A stretch of 64,000 bases of DNA from Actinomadura hibisca NBRC 15177 (lineage in GTDB: Bacteria; Actinomycetota; Actinomycetes; Streptosporangiales; Streptosporangiaceae), in NCBI RefSeq assembly GCF_001552635.1, contig NZ_BCRO01000010.1, positions 62,001-126,000 of the forward strand. The letters run 5' to 3'. Both the position numbers and the translations under genes were made by a program. Shown piece by piece: positions 50,869 through 60,077 of this stretch (position 1 is its first letter; each line of letters opens with the position of its first letter). The notes under the pieces are model-generated. The model saw nothing but the letters and a program-made list of their open reading frames with translations, was not told where the DNA came from and made no database searches.

Positions 50869-51362
50869 GGGCCGCCGCGCTCCTCACCGCCGCGGCGATG
50901 CTCCTCGCGGCGGCCGGGTGCGGCTCGCCCGCCGAGAACCGCAAGCGCCTGGTCAAGGGCACCAGCGCCGACGTGCCGAGCGCGCGGAAACCGTGGGTGA
51001 AGGTCCGCAACCTGTTCGTCCTCGGGCCAGACCAGGACCAGCTTCTGCGGGTCGGCGCCGACGCCCCGGTGTACGCCTACCTGACCGCCAGTGCCACCGA
51101 CAAGCTCGTCTCGGTCTCGTCACCGGCCTTCTCCGGCTCCCGAATCGTCGGAGGCGCGGTCGATCTCCCCGCCGGGCGCCTGGTCGAACTCCAGTCCGAC
51201 GACAGGCCGCGCGTCGTCCTCACCGGCCTGGCGGGAAAGTTGCAGGGCGCCGAGCAGTACCCGCTCACGCTGGTGTTCGAGCGGGCCGGACGCGTTCAGG
51301 TCGGCCACGTCCCCGTCATCAAGCGCCGTCAGGCGTACGCGACCTACCCGCCCGCGCCGTAG
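50865..51362 (+). CDS. Small lipoprotein, copper chaperone PCu(A)C-like
   Basis: 165 aa. Lipoprotein signal [20 protein letters not shown] (lipobox AAGC). The mature part ([63 protein letters not shown]) has the beta-sandwich rhythm of the PCu(A)C/YcnI-like copper chaperones common in actinomycetes. The HxM copper motif of PCu(A)C is not evident, so metal binding is doubtful. It overlaps the arcA stop (GTGA), a puzzling coupling. Confidence 0.75.
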   Translation: MRAAALLTAAAMLLAAAGCGSPAENRKRLVKGTSADVPSARKPWVKVRNLFVLGPDQDQLLRVGADAPVYAYLTASATDKLVSVSSPAFSGSRIVGGAVDLPAGRLVELQSDDRPRVVLTGLAGKLQGAEQYPLTLVFERAGRVQVGHVPVIKRRQAYATYPPAP

Positions 51363-51365
51363 GGG

Positions 51366-52823
51366 TCAGATGACGAGCCAGCCGCCGACCAGGCCCACCA
51401 GACCCGCCACCGCCCCGGCCGCCAGGACCGCGAAGAGCGCCGCCTCCGGCGCGGAGAACGGGCGGCGGCCCTGCTCGCGGCGCGTCAGCACGAACAGCAC
51501 CGTCCCCAGCGCGTAGACGATGCACGACAGCAGCAGGAACACCAGCCCGGCCGCGAAGACCAGGAAGATCGTGTAGGCGACGGCGACCAGCGCGACGACC
51601 GTCTCCCGGCCGCGGCCCCGCGGCGCGGTGTCGTAGGTCTCGCCCCCCACCGCCAGCTTGAGCGCGTATCCGGCCGCCAGCAGGTAGGGGATCAGCGACA
51701 ACGAGCTGCACAACTTCAACGTGAAGGTGAACGCGTCCTCGGAGAACAGCGTGACCAGCAGCACCGCGGTGATCAGCGAGCTGGTCATCGCCAGGGCGTT
51801 GGTGGGCGCGTCGTGCCGGTTGGTGCGCTTGAGGAAGGCGGGCATGTCGTCGTCGTGGGCGGCGACGAACAGGACCTCCGACGACATCAGCGTCCACGCC
51901 AGGTAGGCGCCCAGCACCGAGACGATGAGGCCGACGCCGATGAAGGCGCTGCCCCAGCCCCCGACGACCGCCTCCAGGGCCCCGGCCATCGACGGCTGCT
52001 GCAGGCCCTCCAGATCGGCGCGCGGCAGCGCCCCGTACGACAGCAGCGTCACCGACGCGAACAGCGCCAGCACGCTCAGGAAGCCCAGGACGGTGGCGCG
52101 CCCCACGTCGCTGCGCCGCCGCGCGTGGCGGGAGTAGACGCTGGCGCCCTCGACGCCGAGGAACACGAACACCGTGACCAGCATCGTCGCCTTCACCTGG
52201 TCGAACAGGCCGCCGAGCGAGGAGTCGCCGCCGTCGCCCCAGAAGTTGCCGGAGAAGGTCCCGCTCTGGAGCGTGACGGCCAGGATGACGATGAACACCA
52301 CGATCGGCACGAGCTTGGCGACCGTGACGATCTGGTTGACCGAGGCGGCCTCCCGCACGCCGCGCACGACCAGGAGGTGGAAGGCCCAGACCGCCACCAC
52401 CGACACCGCGACCGCCAGCAGCGTGTCGCCCTCGCCGAACGCCGGGAACACCAGCCCCAGCGTCGATTTGATCAGCACCCAGTACGAGGCGTTCCCCACG
52501 CACACGCTCGCCCAGTAGCCGAAGGCCGACAGGAATCCGGGGAACTCCCCGAACCCCGCCTTGGCGTAGGCGAACACACCGGCGTCCAGTTGCGGCTTGC
52601 GCACGGCGAGGGTCTGGAACACGAACGCCAGCATCAGCATGCCGGTGCCCGCGACGACCCACGCGATGATCGCGCCCAGCGCCCCGGTGGCCTGCGCGAA
52701 GTTGCGCGGCAGGGAGAACACGCCGGCGCCGACCGTCGAGCCGACCACCATGGCCGTGAGCGCAGGCACGCCGAGCTTGCGGACCGTGCCCTCCTGTGCG
52801 GTCGCCGCACTCGTCGATGCCAT
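51366..52823 (-). CDS. Basic amino-acid antiporter, ArcD-like (APC family)
   Basis: 485 aa, 12-13 membrane helices. The N-terminal KLGVPALTAMVVGSTVGAGVFSLPRNFAQATGALGAII is the diagnostic G-S-x-x-G-A-G motif of the APC superfamily basic amino-acid/polyamine antiporters, and EGASVYSRHARRRSDVGRAT fits arginine/ornithine antiporters. It is convergent with arcA, with only 3 bp between the stop of the lipoprotein gene and its own. Arginine import for the deiminase is a plausible role. Confidence 0.9.
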   Translation of the reverse strand: MASTSAATAQEGTVRKLGVPALTAMVVGSTVGAGVFSLPRNFAQATGALGAIIAWVVAGTGMLMLAFVFQTLAVRKPQLDAGVFAYAKAGFGEFPGFLSAFGYWASVCVGNASYWVLIKSTLGLVFPAFGEGDTLLAVAVSVVAVWAFHLLVVRGVREAASVNQIVTVAKLVPIVVFIVILAVTLQSGTFSGNFWGDGGDSSLGGLFDQVKATMLVTVFVFLGVEGASVYSRHARRRSDVGRATVLGFLSVLALFASVTLLSYGALPRADLEGLQQPSMAGALEAVVGGWGSAFIGVGLIVSVLGAYLAWTLMSSEVLFVAAHDDDMPAFLKRTNRHDAPTNALAMTSSLITAVLLVTLFSEDAFTFTLKLCSSLSLIPYLLAAGYALKLAVGGETYDTAPRGRGRETVVALVAVAYTIFLVFAAGLVFLLLSCIVYALGTVLFVLTRREQGRRPFSAPEAALFAVLAAGAVAGLVGLVGGWLVI

Positions 52824-52910
52824 ATCGACGATCTACCCGGGCGCGGACCCGCGAGCGGGCGCGCCGACCAAGATTGCCCCACGCCATGGCAACGGCGCGT
52901 CCACTCGGGC

Positions 52911-53855
52911 TCAGGCCGGTCCGCGCCGCCGCCGTCGTTGCCAGAGGACCGTCACCAGCGTGAGGGCGACGGCCAGCGCCGCGCCGACGGCGGTCATCTC
53001 CACGCGCTGGACCGCGATCTCCACCGTCGCGCCCGTGCGGCCGGAGGAGAACAGCAGCAGCACCGTCGCGGTCAGGAAGGCGGCGTAGAGCAGGTCGTCG
53101 GGCAGCAGCGCGTAGGTGACGGTGAGGACCGCGCACAGCGCCGCCAGCACGAGACAGACCGCAGGGGAGGCGAGGGCGGCGGCCGCGACCGCGACGACCG
53201 CCCCGACGGCGGTGCCCAGCACGCGATAGGTCGTGCGCGTCCTGGTCTCGCCGGTGGACGGCATGAACACCAGGCACAACGTGAGGACGGCCCAGTTCCC
53301 GCGCGGCAGGTCCAGGACGTCCGCCAGCAGGATCAGCGCCGTGCAGCCGACCGCCAGTTCGGCGGCGTGCAGGGCGGCGTCCCGGTCAGGGCAGGGTTCG
53401 GGCGGGACGCGCATGCGCACCAGGGCGGCCGCGCCAATGGTGACGGCCGCTCCCAGCCAGGTGGCCACGGCGATCCGCGGCGCGTTCCCGGGGGCGATCG
53501 CCGCGTAGAGCACCAGGTTGGACGGCAGCAGGGCCGCCACCCCCACGCTGTACCGGTTGAACGCCCACTGCAACGCGCAGGCGACCGTCACCGCCACCAG
53601 CAGCAGCGGCGTGCTGCCTCCGACGAGCGTGCCGACGGCGGCGACGACACCGGCCGACAGACCGGCCCAGCACTGTCCGGCCAGCGGCAGCCGGCGGACC
53701 GCGACCGTCATGAACACCATGCCCAGGTACACCGCCTGCGCGGCGGTGCCCTCGACCAGCCACCACGCCGCGCCCACCGGCACCACGGCGGCCAGCACGA
53801 GGACGGCCGACCGGCCCAGCAGCCCTGGCGGCGGCAGCCGTCGGGAAATATGCAT
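52911..53855 (-). CDS. FUSC-like integral membrane protein
   Basis: 314 aa with about ten hydrophobic helices in two sets (LLGRSAVLVLAAVVPVGAAWWLV onwards, and NWAVLTLCLVFMPSTGETRTRTTYRVLGTAVGAVVAVAA). The second set contains the FUSC (fusaric-acid-resistance-like) pattern NWA.LT...........T..R..GT..G. Small FUSC proteins are thought to move aromatic acids. The ATG at 53855 is the first with a full helix set. It is divergent from the M20 amidohydrolase at 54045 and follows the antiporter gene's upstream side. Confidence 0.8.
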   Translation of the reverse strand: MHISRRLPPPGLLGRSAVLVLAAVVPVGAAWWLVEGTAAQAVYLGMVFMTVAVRRLPLAGQCWAGLSAGVVAAVGTLVGGSTPLLLVAVTVACALQWAFNRYSVGVAALLPSNLVLYAAIAPGNAPRIAVATWLGAAVTIGAAALVRMRVPPEPCPDRDAALHAAELAVGCTALILLADVLDLPRGNWAVLTLCLVFMPSTGETRTRTTYRVLGTAVGAVVAVAAAALASPAVCLVLAALCAVLTVTYALLPDDLLYAAFLTATVLLLFSSGRTGATVEIAVQRVEMTAVGAALAVALTLVTVLWQRRRRRGPA

Positions 53856-54044
53856 ATCGACTCGAAAGGGTTCGTTAATGTTCTCGCCAGTGGATGGCCA
53901 TCTGCACGGCGGAATTCGGCTGTGACAGTTCCGCACGCCCCGCCATAATCGCGCTTTAGCAGTATGCATTATTCTCGTCGTGCACATTTTTCCGGGCCGC
54001 CGTCAAGCGATGGCACCGACGCATCTGACCAGGGGGCACGGCCG

Positions 54045-55304
54045 ATGACGGAAGCGAACGCAGTGCAGGACGCGGCGCGGGATCTGGCCCCGGTCTACCG
54101 CGATCTGCACGCCCATCCCGAACTCGCCTTCCAGGAGACGCGCACCGCCGCCATCGTCGCCGACCGGCTCCGCGCGCTGGGATACGACACGACCACCGGA
54201 ATCGGCGGCACCGGCGTGGTCGGGATACTGCGCAACGGCGACGGGCCCACCGCGCTGCTGCGCGCCGACATGGACGCGCTTCCCGTGCGCGAGGAGACGG
54301 GCCTGCCCTACGCCAGCACGGCCCAGGGCCTCGGCGGCGACGGCCAGGACGTCCCGCTCATGCACGCCTGCGGCCACGACATGCACGTGGCCTGCCTGCT
54401 GGGCGCGGCCGCCGTGCTGGCCGCGGACCGGTCGGCGTGGCGCGGCACCGCGCTGCTGGTCTTCCAGCCGGCCGAGGAGATCGGCGAGGGCGCCCAGGCG
54501 ATGATTGACGACGGGCTGTACGACCGATTCGGCACACCGGCGGTCGTCCTCGGCCAGCACGTGGCGCCGATCCCGGCGGGGGTCCTCGGCCTGCACCCCG
54601 GGGCGGCCTTCGCCGCCATGGACTCCCTGCACGTCGTGCTGCACGGGCGCGGCGGCCACGGCTCGCGGCCCGAGGCGACCGTCGACCCGGTGTTCATGGC
54701 CGCGGCGACCGTGATGCGGCTGCAAGGTGTGGTGTCCCGCGAGGTGGCCGGTGGTGCCACGGCCGTCGTGACGGTCGGCGCCCTGCATGCCGGGACCAAG
54801 GGCAACATCATCGCCGACCGGGCCGACCTGCACCTGAGCATCCGCACCTCCGACCCGGCGGTGCGCGACACCGTCATGGCGGCCGTCGAGCGGATCGTCC
54901 GGGCCGAGGCCGCGGCCTCCGGCGCGCCCCGCGAGCCCGACATCACGCCCACCGAGTCGTTGCCCGCCGTCCGCAACGACCCCGCGGCCTGCGCCCGCAC
55001 CCGGGACGGCTTCGCCGCCGACCTCGGCTCCGTGCTGGTGGTGGACCCCGGGCCCGTGACCGGCAGCGAGGACGTGGGGATCTTCGCCGACGCCGCCGGA
55101 GTCCCGTGCGTCTACTGGCTGCTCGGCGGCGCCGACCCCCAGGCGTTCGCCGGGGCCCAGGACATGCAGGCCCTGGAGCGCATCGTCCAGAGCCTGCCGT
55201 CCAACCACTCGCCGCAGTACGCGCCCGTCATCGAACCCACGCTGACCACCGGCATCAACGCCCTGGTCTCCGCGGCCCGCACCTGGATGCCCGCCTCCGG
55301 CTGA
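54045..55304 (+). CDS. M20 family amidohydrolase, second copy
   Basis: 419 aa, closely similar to the enzyme at 14149 along the whole length (GTGVVGILRNGDGPTALLRADMDALPV; MHACGHDMHVACLLGAA; FQPAEEIGEGAQAMIDDGLYDRFG; HGRGGHGSRPEATVDPV; SNHSPQYAPVIEPTLTTGI). It has an additional short loop (AQGLGGDGQDVPL) before the metal site. Metal and catalytic residues are intact. The ATG at 54045 with GGGGGC upstream is chosen over a longer frame. Divergent from the FUSC gene. Confidence 0.93.
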   Translation: MTEANAVQDAARDLAPVYRDLHAHPELAFQETRTAAIVADRLRALGYDTTTGIGGTGVVGILRNGDGPTALLRADMDALPVREETGLPYASTAQGLGGDGQDVPLMHACGHDMHVACLLGAAAVLAADRSAWRGTALLVFQPAEEIGEGAQAMIDDGLYDRFGTPAVVLGQHVAPIPAGVLGLHPGAAFAAMDSLHVVLHGRGGHGSRPEATVDPVFMAAATVMRLQGVVSREVAGGATAVVTVGALHAGTKGNIIADRADLHLSIRTSDPAVRDTVMAAVERIVRAEAAASGAPREPDITPTESLPAVRNDPAACARTRDGFAADLGSVLVVDPGPVTGSEDVGIFADAAGVPCVYWLLGGADPQAFAGAQDMQALERIVQSLPSNHSPQYAPVIEPTLTTGINALVSAARTWMPASG

Positions 55305-55321
55305 GGCCGCTCAGGACGACG

Positions 55322-55672
55322 TCACCACCAGTAGACCGGGTAGCGGCGGCGGGCGGCGATGACGCCGACCGCCACGATGACGATCGTGGCCAGCACCAGC
55401 AGGCCCAGGAAGGGGACGAGGTCGGGCTTGGTCAGGACGACGACGACCGCGGTCGCGGCGGCGGGGGAGTGCGGCGTCCGGGCCAGCGCCATGGCGCCGA
55501 TCGCGAGAGCGCCCGCGATGGCCGCCGTCCAGGCCGAATCACCGCCGACCGCCAGAGCGGCGAAGCCCACGCAAGCCGAGATGAGCTGGCCCCCGATGAC
55601 GTTCCGAGGCTGCGCCAACGGCAGTGTGGGGGCGGCGAACACCAGCGCGGCGCTCGCGGCCAGCGGTGGTAT
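55322..55672 (-). pseudogene. 5'-truncated HPP family membrane protein gene
   Basis: The minus-strand frame carries the C-terminal half of an HPP-domain protein: IPPLAASAALVFAAPTLPLAQPRNVIGGQLISACVGFAAL, then RTPHSPAAATAVVVVLTKPDLVPFLGLLVL. The normal N-terminal two membrane helices with the HPP motif are gone; upstream of IPP there is a stop in frame after two codons, and the DNA turns AT-rich. Translation could restart at GTG 55642 and make 106 residues, but a working transporter is unlikely. Confidence 0.65.
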
Positions 55673-55796
55673 CAGGTGTCATACCTCGCAAATCCGGGCG
55701 TCCTGCCCGGCGTTGTTCTAACTGGCTATTGAAAGATAGAGAGTTAGAAGGTGATCGTCAACCGGCTAAGCGGCGATAGAGGGGTAGAGTGGGGGT

Positions 55797-56369
55797 GTGC
55801 AGCCGGAAGATCGACCTCAGCAAGGGGGCGCGGCGGACCCCCGTCCGCTCGTCGGGGAGCCGCTGGCCCTGGATCTGCTCAACACGCGGTGGAACGAGGA
55901 CGGCGTCCGGTACGACCTGCTCGAATCCGTCGACGGCCTGGCGATCTGGTTGCGTTCGGCCGGGCTGGACGACCGCGCGGTGGCCGACGAGGCGACGCTG
56001 GAAGCCGCACTGGAAACCCGGGGGACGCTCCTGGGACTCATGGAAAAAGGCTCGTCCCCGGAAACGGTGGACCCGCTCAACCGAGTCCTCGAACATGGCG
56101 CGCTGCACTACCGGCTCGGGCTCGACGGCCCGGAGAACCGGCCGCAGACCGACGACGTCGTCTGGCTACCGTCCTGGCTGGCCGCCGTCGACTACCTGCG
56201 CCTCATGACCGACAGCCCCGACCGGGTCAAACCGTGCGCGCATCCCAACTGCGTGCTGTACTTCCACGACACCACGAAGAACGGCACCCGCCGCTGGTGC
56301 TCGATGGCCATCTGCGGCAACCGCGCCAAGGCCGCCCGCCACTACGAACGCGTCAAGGGCGAACGCTGA
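55797..56369 (+). CDS. CGNR zinc-finger (ABATE domain) protein
   Basis: 190 aa from GTG 55797. The ABATE start is PLVGEPLALDLLNTRWNEDGVRYDLLES, and the C-terminal zinc finger CAHPNCVLYFHDTTKNGTRRWCSMAICGNRAKAARHYER has the CGNR signature. It is probably a DNA-binding regulator. It is similar in layout to 12724 but not closely related in sequence. Its target is not obvious; upstream lies only the HPP relic and an AT-rich 120-bp stretch that presumably holds its promoter. Confidence 0.9.
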   Translation: MQPEDRPQQGGAADPRPLVGEPLALDLLNTRWNEDGVRYDLLESVDGLAIWLRSAGLDDRAVADEATLEAALETRGTLLGLMEKGSSPETVDPLNRVLEHGALHYRLGLDGPENRPQTDDVVWLPSWLAAVDYLRLMTDSPDRVKPCAHPNCVLYFHDTTKNGTRRWCSMAICGNRAKAARHYERVKGER

Positions 56370-56503
56370 GCGGACCGCTCTGGCTCCCGGCCGTCAGCAG
56401 GCGGAACGGGGCATGGGCTCGCCCCACGGCGTGCTGCGGTTAGGCGGCGGATGGCGTCGCCGGAACCGCCCGGTTCGGACGTCAGCCGTCGTCCGGGCGC
56501 GGG

Positions 56504-57781
56504 TCAGCGGTTGAGGTAGGCGGCCAGGCCGCTCAGTTCCTCGTCGGCGATGAACACCGACCGCACGTTGAGCAGGGCCTCCTCGACGTGGGCGGTGCAG
56601 CCCCACGCCGAGTCGCCCCACGGGTCGGCGATCTTGATCTCGACCGCCTCGTCGCACCCGGTGGCACCGCCGAGCTGGCAACGTTCGGGATGCGCGGCGG
56701 TGGCCTGCGCGGCCGCGGCCGCGCGCATCTGGGCGGCGAGCTCCGCGGCCGCCGTGGCGCGCTGCTCGGCCTCGGCGCGCAGCCACTTCTCCGCGTGGAC
56801 CGCCTTGGCCAACTCCTCCAGGGCCGCTTCGGCGCTCGCCTCGGCGGCGAGCTTCGCCTGCTCGATGTGATGGCGCTCGATCGCCAGCGCGGCGGTGTCG
56901 GTGAAGACCCGGGCGAGGGCGAGGTCGGCGTCCTGCGGCGCGCGCGGGACGCGGTGGTACATGGCGAAGGTGCCCAGCAGGCCGCCGTCGCGGGCCAGGA
57001 TCGGCGTGGACCAGCAGGCGGCCAGGCCCGCCGGTTCGGCCAGGTGGCGGAAGTCGGCCCAGAACGGGTCGGTGGCGATGTCGGTGACGATGACCTGCTC
57101 GCGCCGGTGGGCGGCGGTGCCGCAGGAGCCGACACCGTCGCCGGTGGCGATCCCGTCGATGGCCTCGTTGTAGAAGTCGGGCAGGCTGGGGGCGGCGCCG
57201 TGGCGCAGGTGCCGGCCGTCGGGGTCGGCGAGCAGCACCGAGACCAGCACCTCGTGCGGCGACAGGTCCTCGATGCAGCGGGCCATCCCGTCCAGCACCT
57301 CGGCCAGGGGCACCTGGCGGGCGATCTGCTCCACCAGGGCCCGGTGCTCGGCCATCAGCCGCTGGGCGTGCTTGACCTGCGTGGTCTCCACGCCGATCAG
57401 CCGGACGCCGGTCACCTCGCCCCCGGCGTCGCGGCGCGGCTCGTGGGTGAAGTCGAAGAACAGCTCCCGCGCCTGAGGGCCGGTGCCCAGCACGATCCTG
57501 GCGTCCCGGCCCGTGGAGGGCTCGCCGGTGCGGTAGACCCGGTCCAGCAGCTCCACGAAGCCCTGACCGGCCAGTTCGGGCACCAGCTCGGCGATGGGGA
57601 CGCCGGTGCGGGCCCGCTCCTCGCCGATGGCGGCGAAGAAGGCCGGATTCGCCGACTCCACGACGTGCGCCGGTCCGGCGAGCGAGGCGAACACCGCGAC
57701 GGACTGCCCGAACAACGCCCGCAGGTCCTCGCCCGCAGCCTGCCCGGCGGCGTCCGGCCACTGGTCTGAAACCGCCGTCAT
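56504..57781 (-). CDS. PAS-GAF sensor protein with cysteine-containing C-terminal domain
   Basis: 425 aa, soluble. A PAS-like domain (about 23-130, FGQSVAVFASLAGPAHVVESANPAFFAAIGEER...) is followed by a GAF domain (about 150-300, VLDGMARCIEDLSPHEVLVSVLLADPDGRHLRHGAAPSLPDFYNEAIDGI; VGSCGTAAHRREQVIVTDIATDPFW), a coiled coil of Ala/Glu-rich heptads (about 305-370), and a C-terminal 60 residues (RCQLGGATGCDEAVEIKIADPWGDSAWGCTAHVEEALLNVRSVF) with three cysteines. No kinase, cyclase or phosphatase output follows. The ATG at 57781 is preferred to an earlier GTG/ATG frame. Confidence 0.85.
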   Translation of the reverse strand: MTAVSDQWPDAAGQAAGEDLRALFGQSVAVFASLAGPAHVVESANPAFFAAIGEERARTGVPIAELVPELAGQGFVELLDRVYRTGEPSTGRDARIVLGTGPQARELFFDFTHEPRRDAGGEVTGVRLIGVETTQVKHAQRLMAEHRALVEQIARQVPLAEVLDGMARCIEDLSPHEVLVSVLLADPDGRHLRHGAAPSLPDFYNEAIDGIATGDGVGSCGTAAHRREQVIVTDIATDPFWADFRHLAEPAGLAACWSTPILARDGGLLGTFAMYHRVPRAPQDADLALARVFTDTAALAIERHHIEQAKLAAEASAEAALEELAKAVHAEKWLRAEAEQRATAAAELAAQMRAAAAAQATAAHPERCQLGGATGCDEAVEIKIADPWGDSAWGCTAHVEEALLNVRSVFIADEELSGLAAYLNR

Positions 57782-57943
57782 GGTCTGGGTGGCCTTTCCG
57801 TCGAGGGTGCCGGGTGGACAGCGCCGGCAAGGGTCGAACAGTAGCGTGGCCTGGGGCCGGATGGTGACGCGCAGGTACCCGATATAGACCTGCAATATCC
57901 TGTATGTCCTGGACGGGGCCCGGCGTGGCGCACAGCGCCCAGG

Positions 57944-58963
57944 TCAGCGGAGTGCGGCGACGGCGGTGTCCACGTCGTTCTCGGTCGTGTAGAGGTGGAA
58001 CGCCAGCCGCGCGCCGCCGCCCCGGACCGAGAAGCGGACACCGGCGGCGCGGAGACGTTCGGCGGTGCCCGGCTCGGTCACGGTGACGATCGCGCTGTCA
58101 CTCGGCTCCAGGCCGATGCCCTCGCGGAACCGGTTCGCCATGCGCACGTCGTGCTCGTGCACCTGCTCGACGCCGATCTCCGCCAGCGCTTCCAGCGACG
58201 GCACGGCCCCGACGTAGGAGAACCACGGCACCGCGATGTCGAAGCGCCGCGCGTCGGCCGGCAACCGCAGCGGCAGGCCGTAGGAGGCGTCGCCCTCGCC
58301 CGCGTACCAGTTGGCCGCGACGGGCCGGAACCGGTCGCGGACGGCCGGGGCGAAGTAGCCGAACGCCGTGCCGCGCGGGCACATCAGCCACTTGTAGGCC
58401 GACACCGCCATGACGTCGAAGCGGGTCGCGTCGATCGGCAGCCAGCCCGCCGCCTGCGTCGCGTCGGCCACGACCAGCGCGCCGTGCGCGCGGGCGGCGG
58501 CCACGACCGTCTCGACGTCGGCGACCTGCCCGGTGGCCGACTGCACGAGGCTGAACGCCACGGCGTCGGTGCGCTCGTCGATCGTGTCGGCCAGCTCGTC
58601 GACCGGCACGGTCCGCACGTCCAGCCCGGCCGCCGCGTAGGGGAACAGGTTGGAGGTGTGCTCGATGTCGGGCGCCAGCACGCGGCTCCCGGGCGGCAGC
58701 GACGCCGCCACCGGCGCCAGCACCTGCGAGGCGGCCGCGCCGACCGAGACGTCATCGGCTGCGGCCCCGACCAGCCCCGCGAACGCGGCCCGCGCCCGCT
58801 CGACGGCCGGGTCCCAGCGGTCCCAGCCGTTGGCGCCGCGCCGCCACTCGTCCAGCGGCCCCTGCAACGCCTCGAACGACGCGCGCGGCGGCACCCCGTA
58901 GCTGGCGGTGTTCAACCATCCCGGCTCCACGTCCCAGGACGCGGCCACATCCCCGATCTTCAC
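57944..58963 (-). CDS. Class V aminotransferase-fold PLP enzyme
   Basis: 339 aa. Fold-type I: N-terminal WLNTASYGVPPRASFEALQGPLDEWRRG, cofactor stretch VVADATQAAGWLPID, and the PLP lysine in VMAVSAYKWLMCPRGTAFGY. The closest theme is the cysteine-desulfurase/selenocysteine-lyase-like (CsdA/IscS) or kynureninase-like branch of small class V enzymes; the substrate is not predictable. It follows the AraC/GlxA gene on the same strand after 32 bp and is probably co-transcribed with it. Confidence 0.88.
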   Translation of the reverse strand: MKIGDVAASWDVEPGWLNTASYGVPPRASFEALQGPLDEWRRGANGWDRWDPAVERARAAFAGLVGAAADDVSVGAAASQVLAPVAASLPPGSRVLAPDIEHTSNLFPYAAAGLDVRTVPVDELADTIDERTDAVAFSLVQSATGQVADVETVVAAARAHGALVVADATQAAGWLPIDATRFDVMAVSAYKWLMCPRGTAFGYFAPAVRDRFRPVAANWYAGEGDASYGLPLRLPADARRFDIAVPWFSYVGAVPSLEALAEIGVEQVHEHDVRMANRFREGIGLEPSDSAIVTVTEPGTAERLRAAGVRFSVRGGGARLAFHLYTTENDVDTAVAALR

Positions 58964-58995
58964 ATCGCCACTCTAACCAGGACAGAGAGGACGTC

Positions 58996-59979
58996 TCAGG
59001 AGAGACGTGCGGGATGGCCCCTGAACGCCGCCCCATCCGCGTGCGAGCTGCGAAAGGTGCGGCGGTAGGTGTCGGGCGGCACCCCGACGGTGCGGTTGAA
59101 GTGCCTGCGCAGCGTCGTCGCCGTCCCCATGCCCGTGGCCGTCGCGATGGCCTCGACGCCGTCGTCGGTCAGCTCCAGCAACTCCTGCGCGCGGCGGATC
59201 CGCTGGACCAGCAGCCATTGCAGCGGGGTGGTGCCGGTCACCGACCTGAAGTGGCGGCCCAGGTTGCGCGAGCTCATGGCGGCCTGGCGGGCCAGGTCCT
59301 CGACCGTCAGAGGATGGTCCAGGCGTTCGATCACCCACGGGAGCAGCTCGGCGAGCGGGTGGTCCTCCCGGGCGGGCATCGGCGAGGCGATGAACTGGGC
59401 CTGCCCGCCGTCCCGGTGCGGCGGCACGACCAGGCGGCGCGCGACGGCGTTGGCGACCGTCGAGCCGTGGTCAAGTCGGACGAGGTGCAGGCACAGGTCC
59501 AGCGCGGCGGCCTTGCCAGCGGAGGTCAGCACGCTGCCGTTGTCCACGTAGAGGACGTCGGGATCGACCTCGACGCGGGGATGGCGCTCGGCCAGGACGT
59601 CGGTGTGCGCCCAGTGCGTGGTCGCGCGCCGCCCGTCCAGCAGACCGGCGGCGGCCAGCACGAACGCGCCCGTGCAGAGCGCGGCCACGCGCGCGCCCGC
59701 CTCGTGCGCCGCGCGGACCGCATCGAGCAGGTCGGCGGGCGGGGGCACGTCGACGTCGGCCCACGCGGGGACGATGACGGTGTCGGCGCTGGCCAGCCGG
59801 TCGAAGCCGTCGTCGGGCTCCAGCCGGAACCGGCCCGCCCGCACCGCGTCCGACCCGCAACCGACGAGTTCGTACCAGGGGCCGGTCACGGCGGCCGGGG
59901 CGGGCCCGAACACCTCGAACGCCACGGACAGCTCGAAATGCAACATCCCGTCGGTGATGGCCACCGCGACTGTGTTCAT
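58996..59979 (-). CDS. GlxA family AraC-type transcriptional regulator
   Basis: 327 aa. The N-terminal DJ-1/PfpI-like (GATase1) domain has the nucleophile-type elbow VAALCTGAFVLAAAGLLDGRRATTHW, and the C-terminal AraC double helix-turn-helix is LTVEDLARQAAMSSRNLGRHFRSVTGTTPLQWLLVQRIRRAQELLELTDDGVEAIATATGMGTATTLRRHF. It likely regulates the PLP-enzyme gene downstream and/or the divergent dehydrogenase gene. The start at ATG 59979 is chosen; ATG 60000 adds seven residues. Confidence 0.92.
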   Translation of the reverse strand: MNTVAVAITDGMLHFELSVAFEVFGPAPAAVTGPWYELVGCGSDAVRAGRFRLEPDDGFDRLASADTVIVPAWADVDVPPPADLLDAVRAAHEAGARVAALCTGAFVLAAAGLLDGRRATTHWAHTDVLAERHPRVEVDPDVLYVDNGSVLTSAGKAAALDLCLHLVRLDHGSTVANAVARRLVVPPHRDGGQAQFIASPMPAREDHPLAELLPWVIERLDHPLTVEDLARQAAMSSRNLGRHFRSVTGTTPLQWLLVQRIRRAQELLELTDDGVEAIATATGMGTATTLRRHFNRTVGVPPDTYRRTFRSSHADGAAFRGHPARLS

Positions 59980-60077
59980 GTCCGGAATTGTACGACGCAT
60001 GGCGTTCCAGACACTCGTGCGGCGGGCCCGTCGGCGCGATGATCTCTTCAGCGGATCAAGCGAGCACGGGAGAAACG

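Noticed and set aside
51813..53948. 711-codon plus-strand open frame
   Set aside because: Antisense shadow of the ArcD-like and FUSC genes; no domains.
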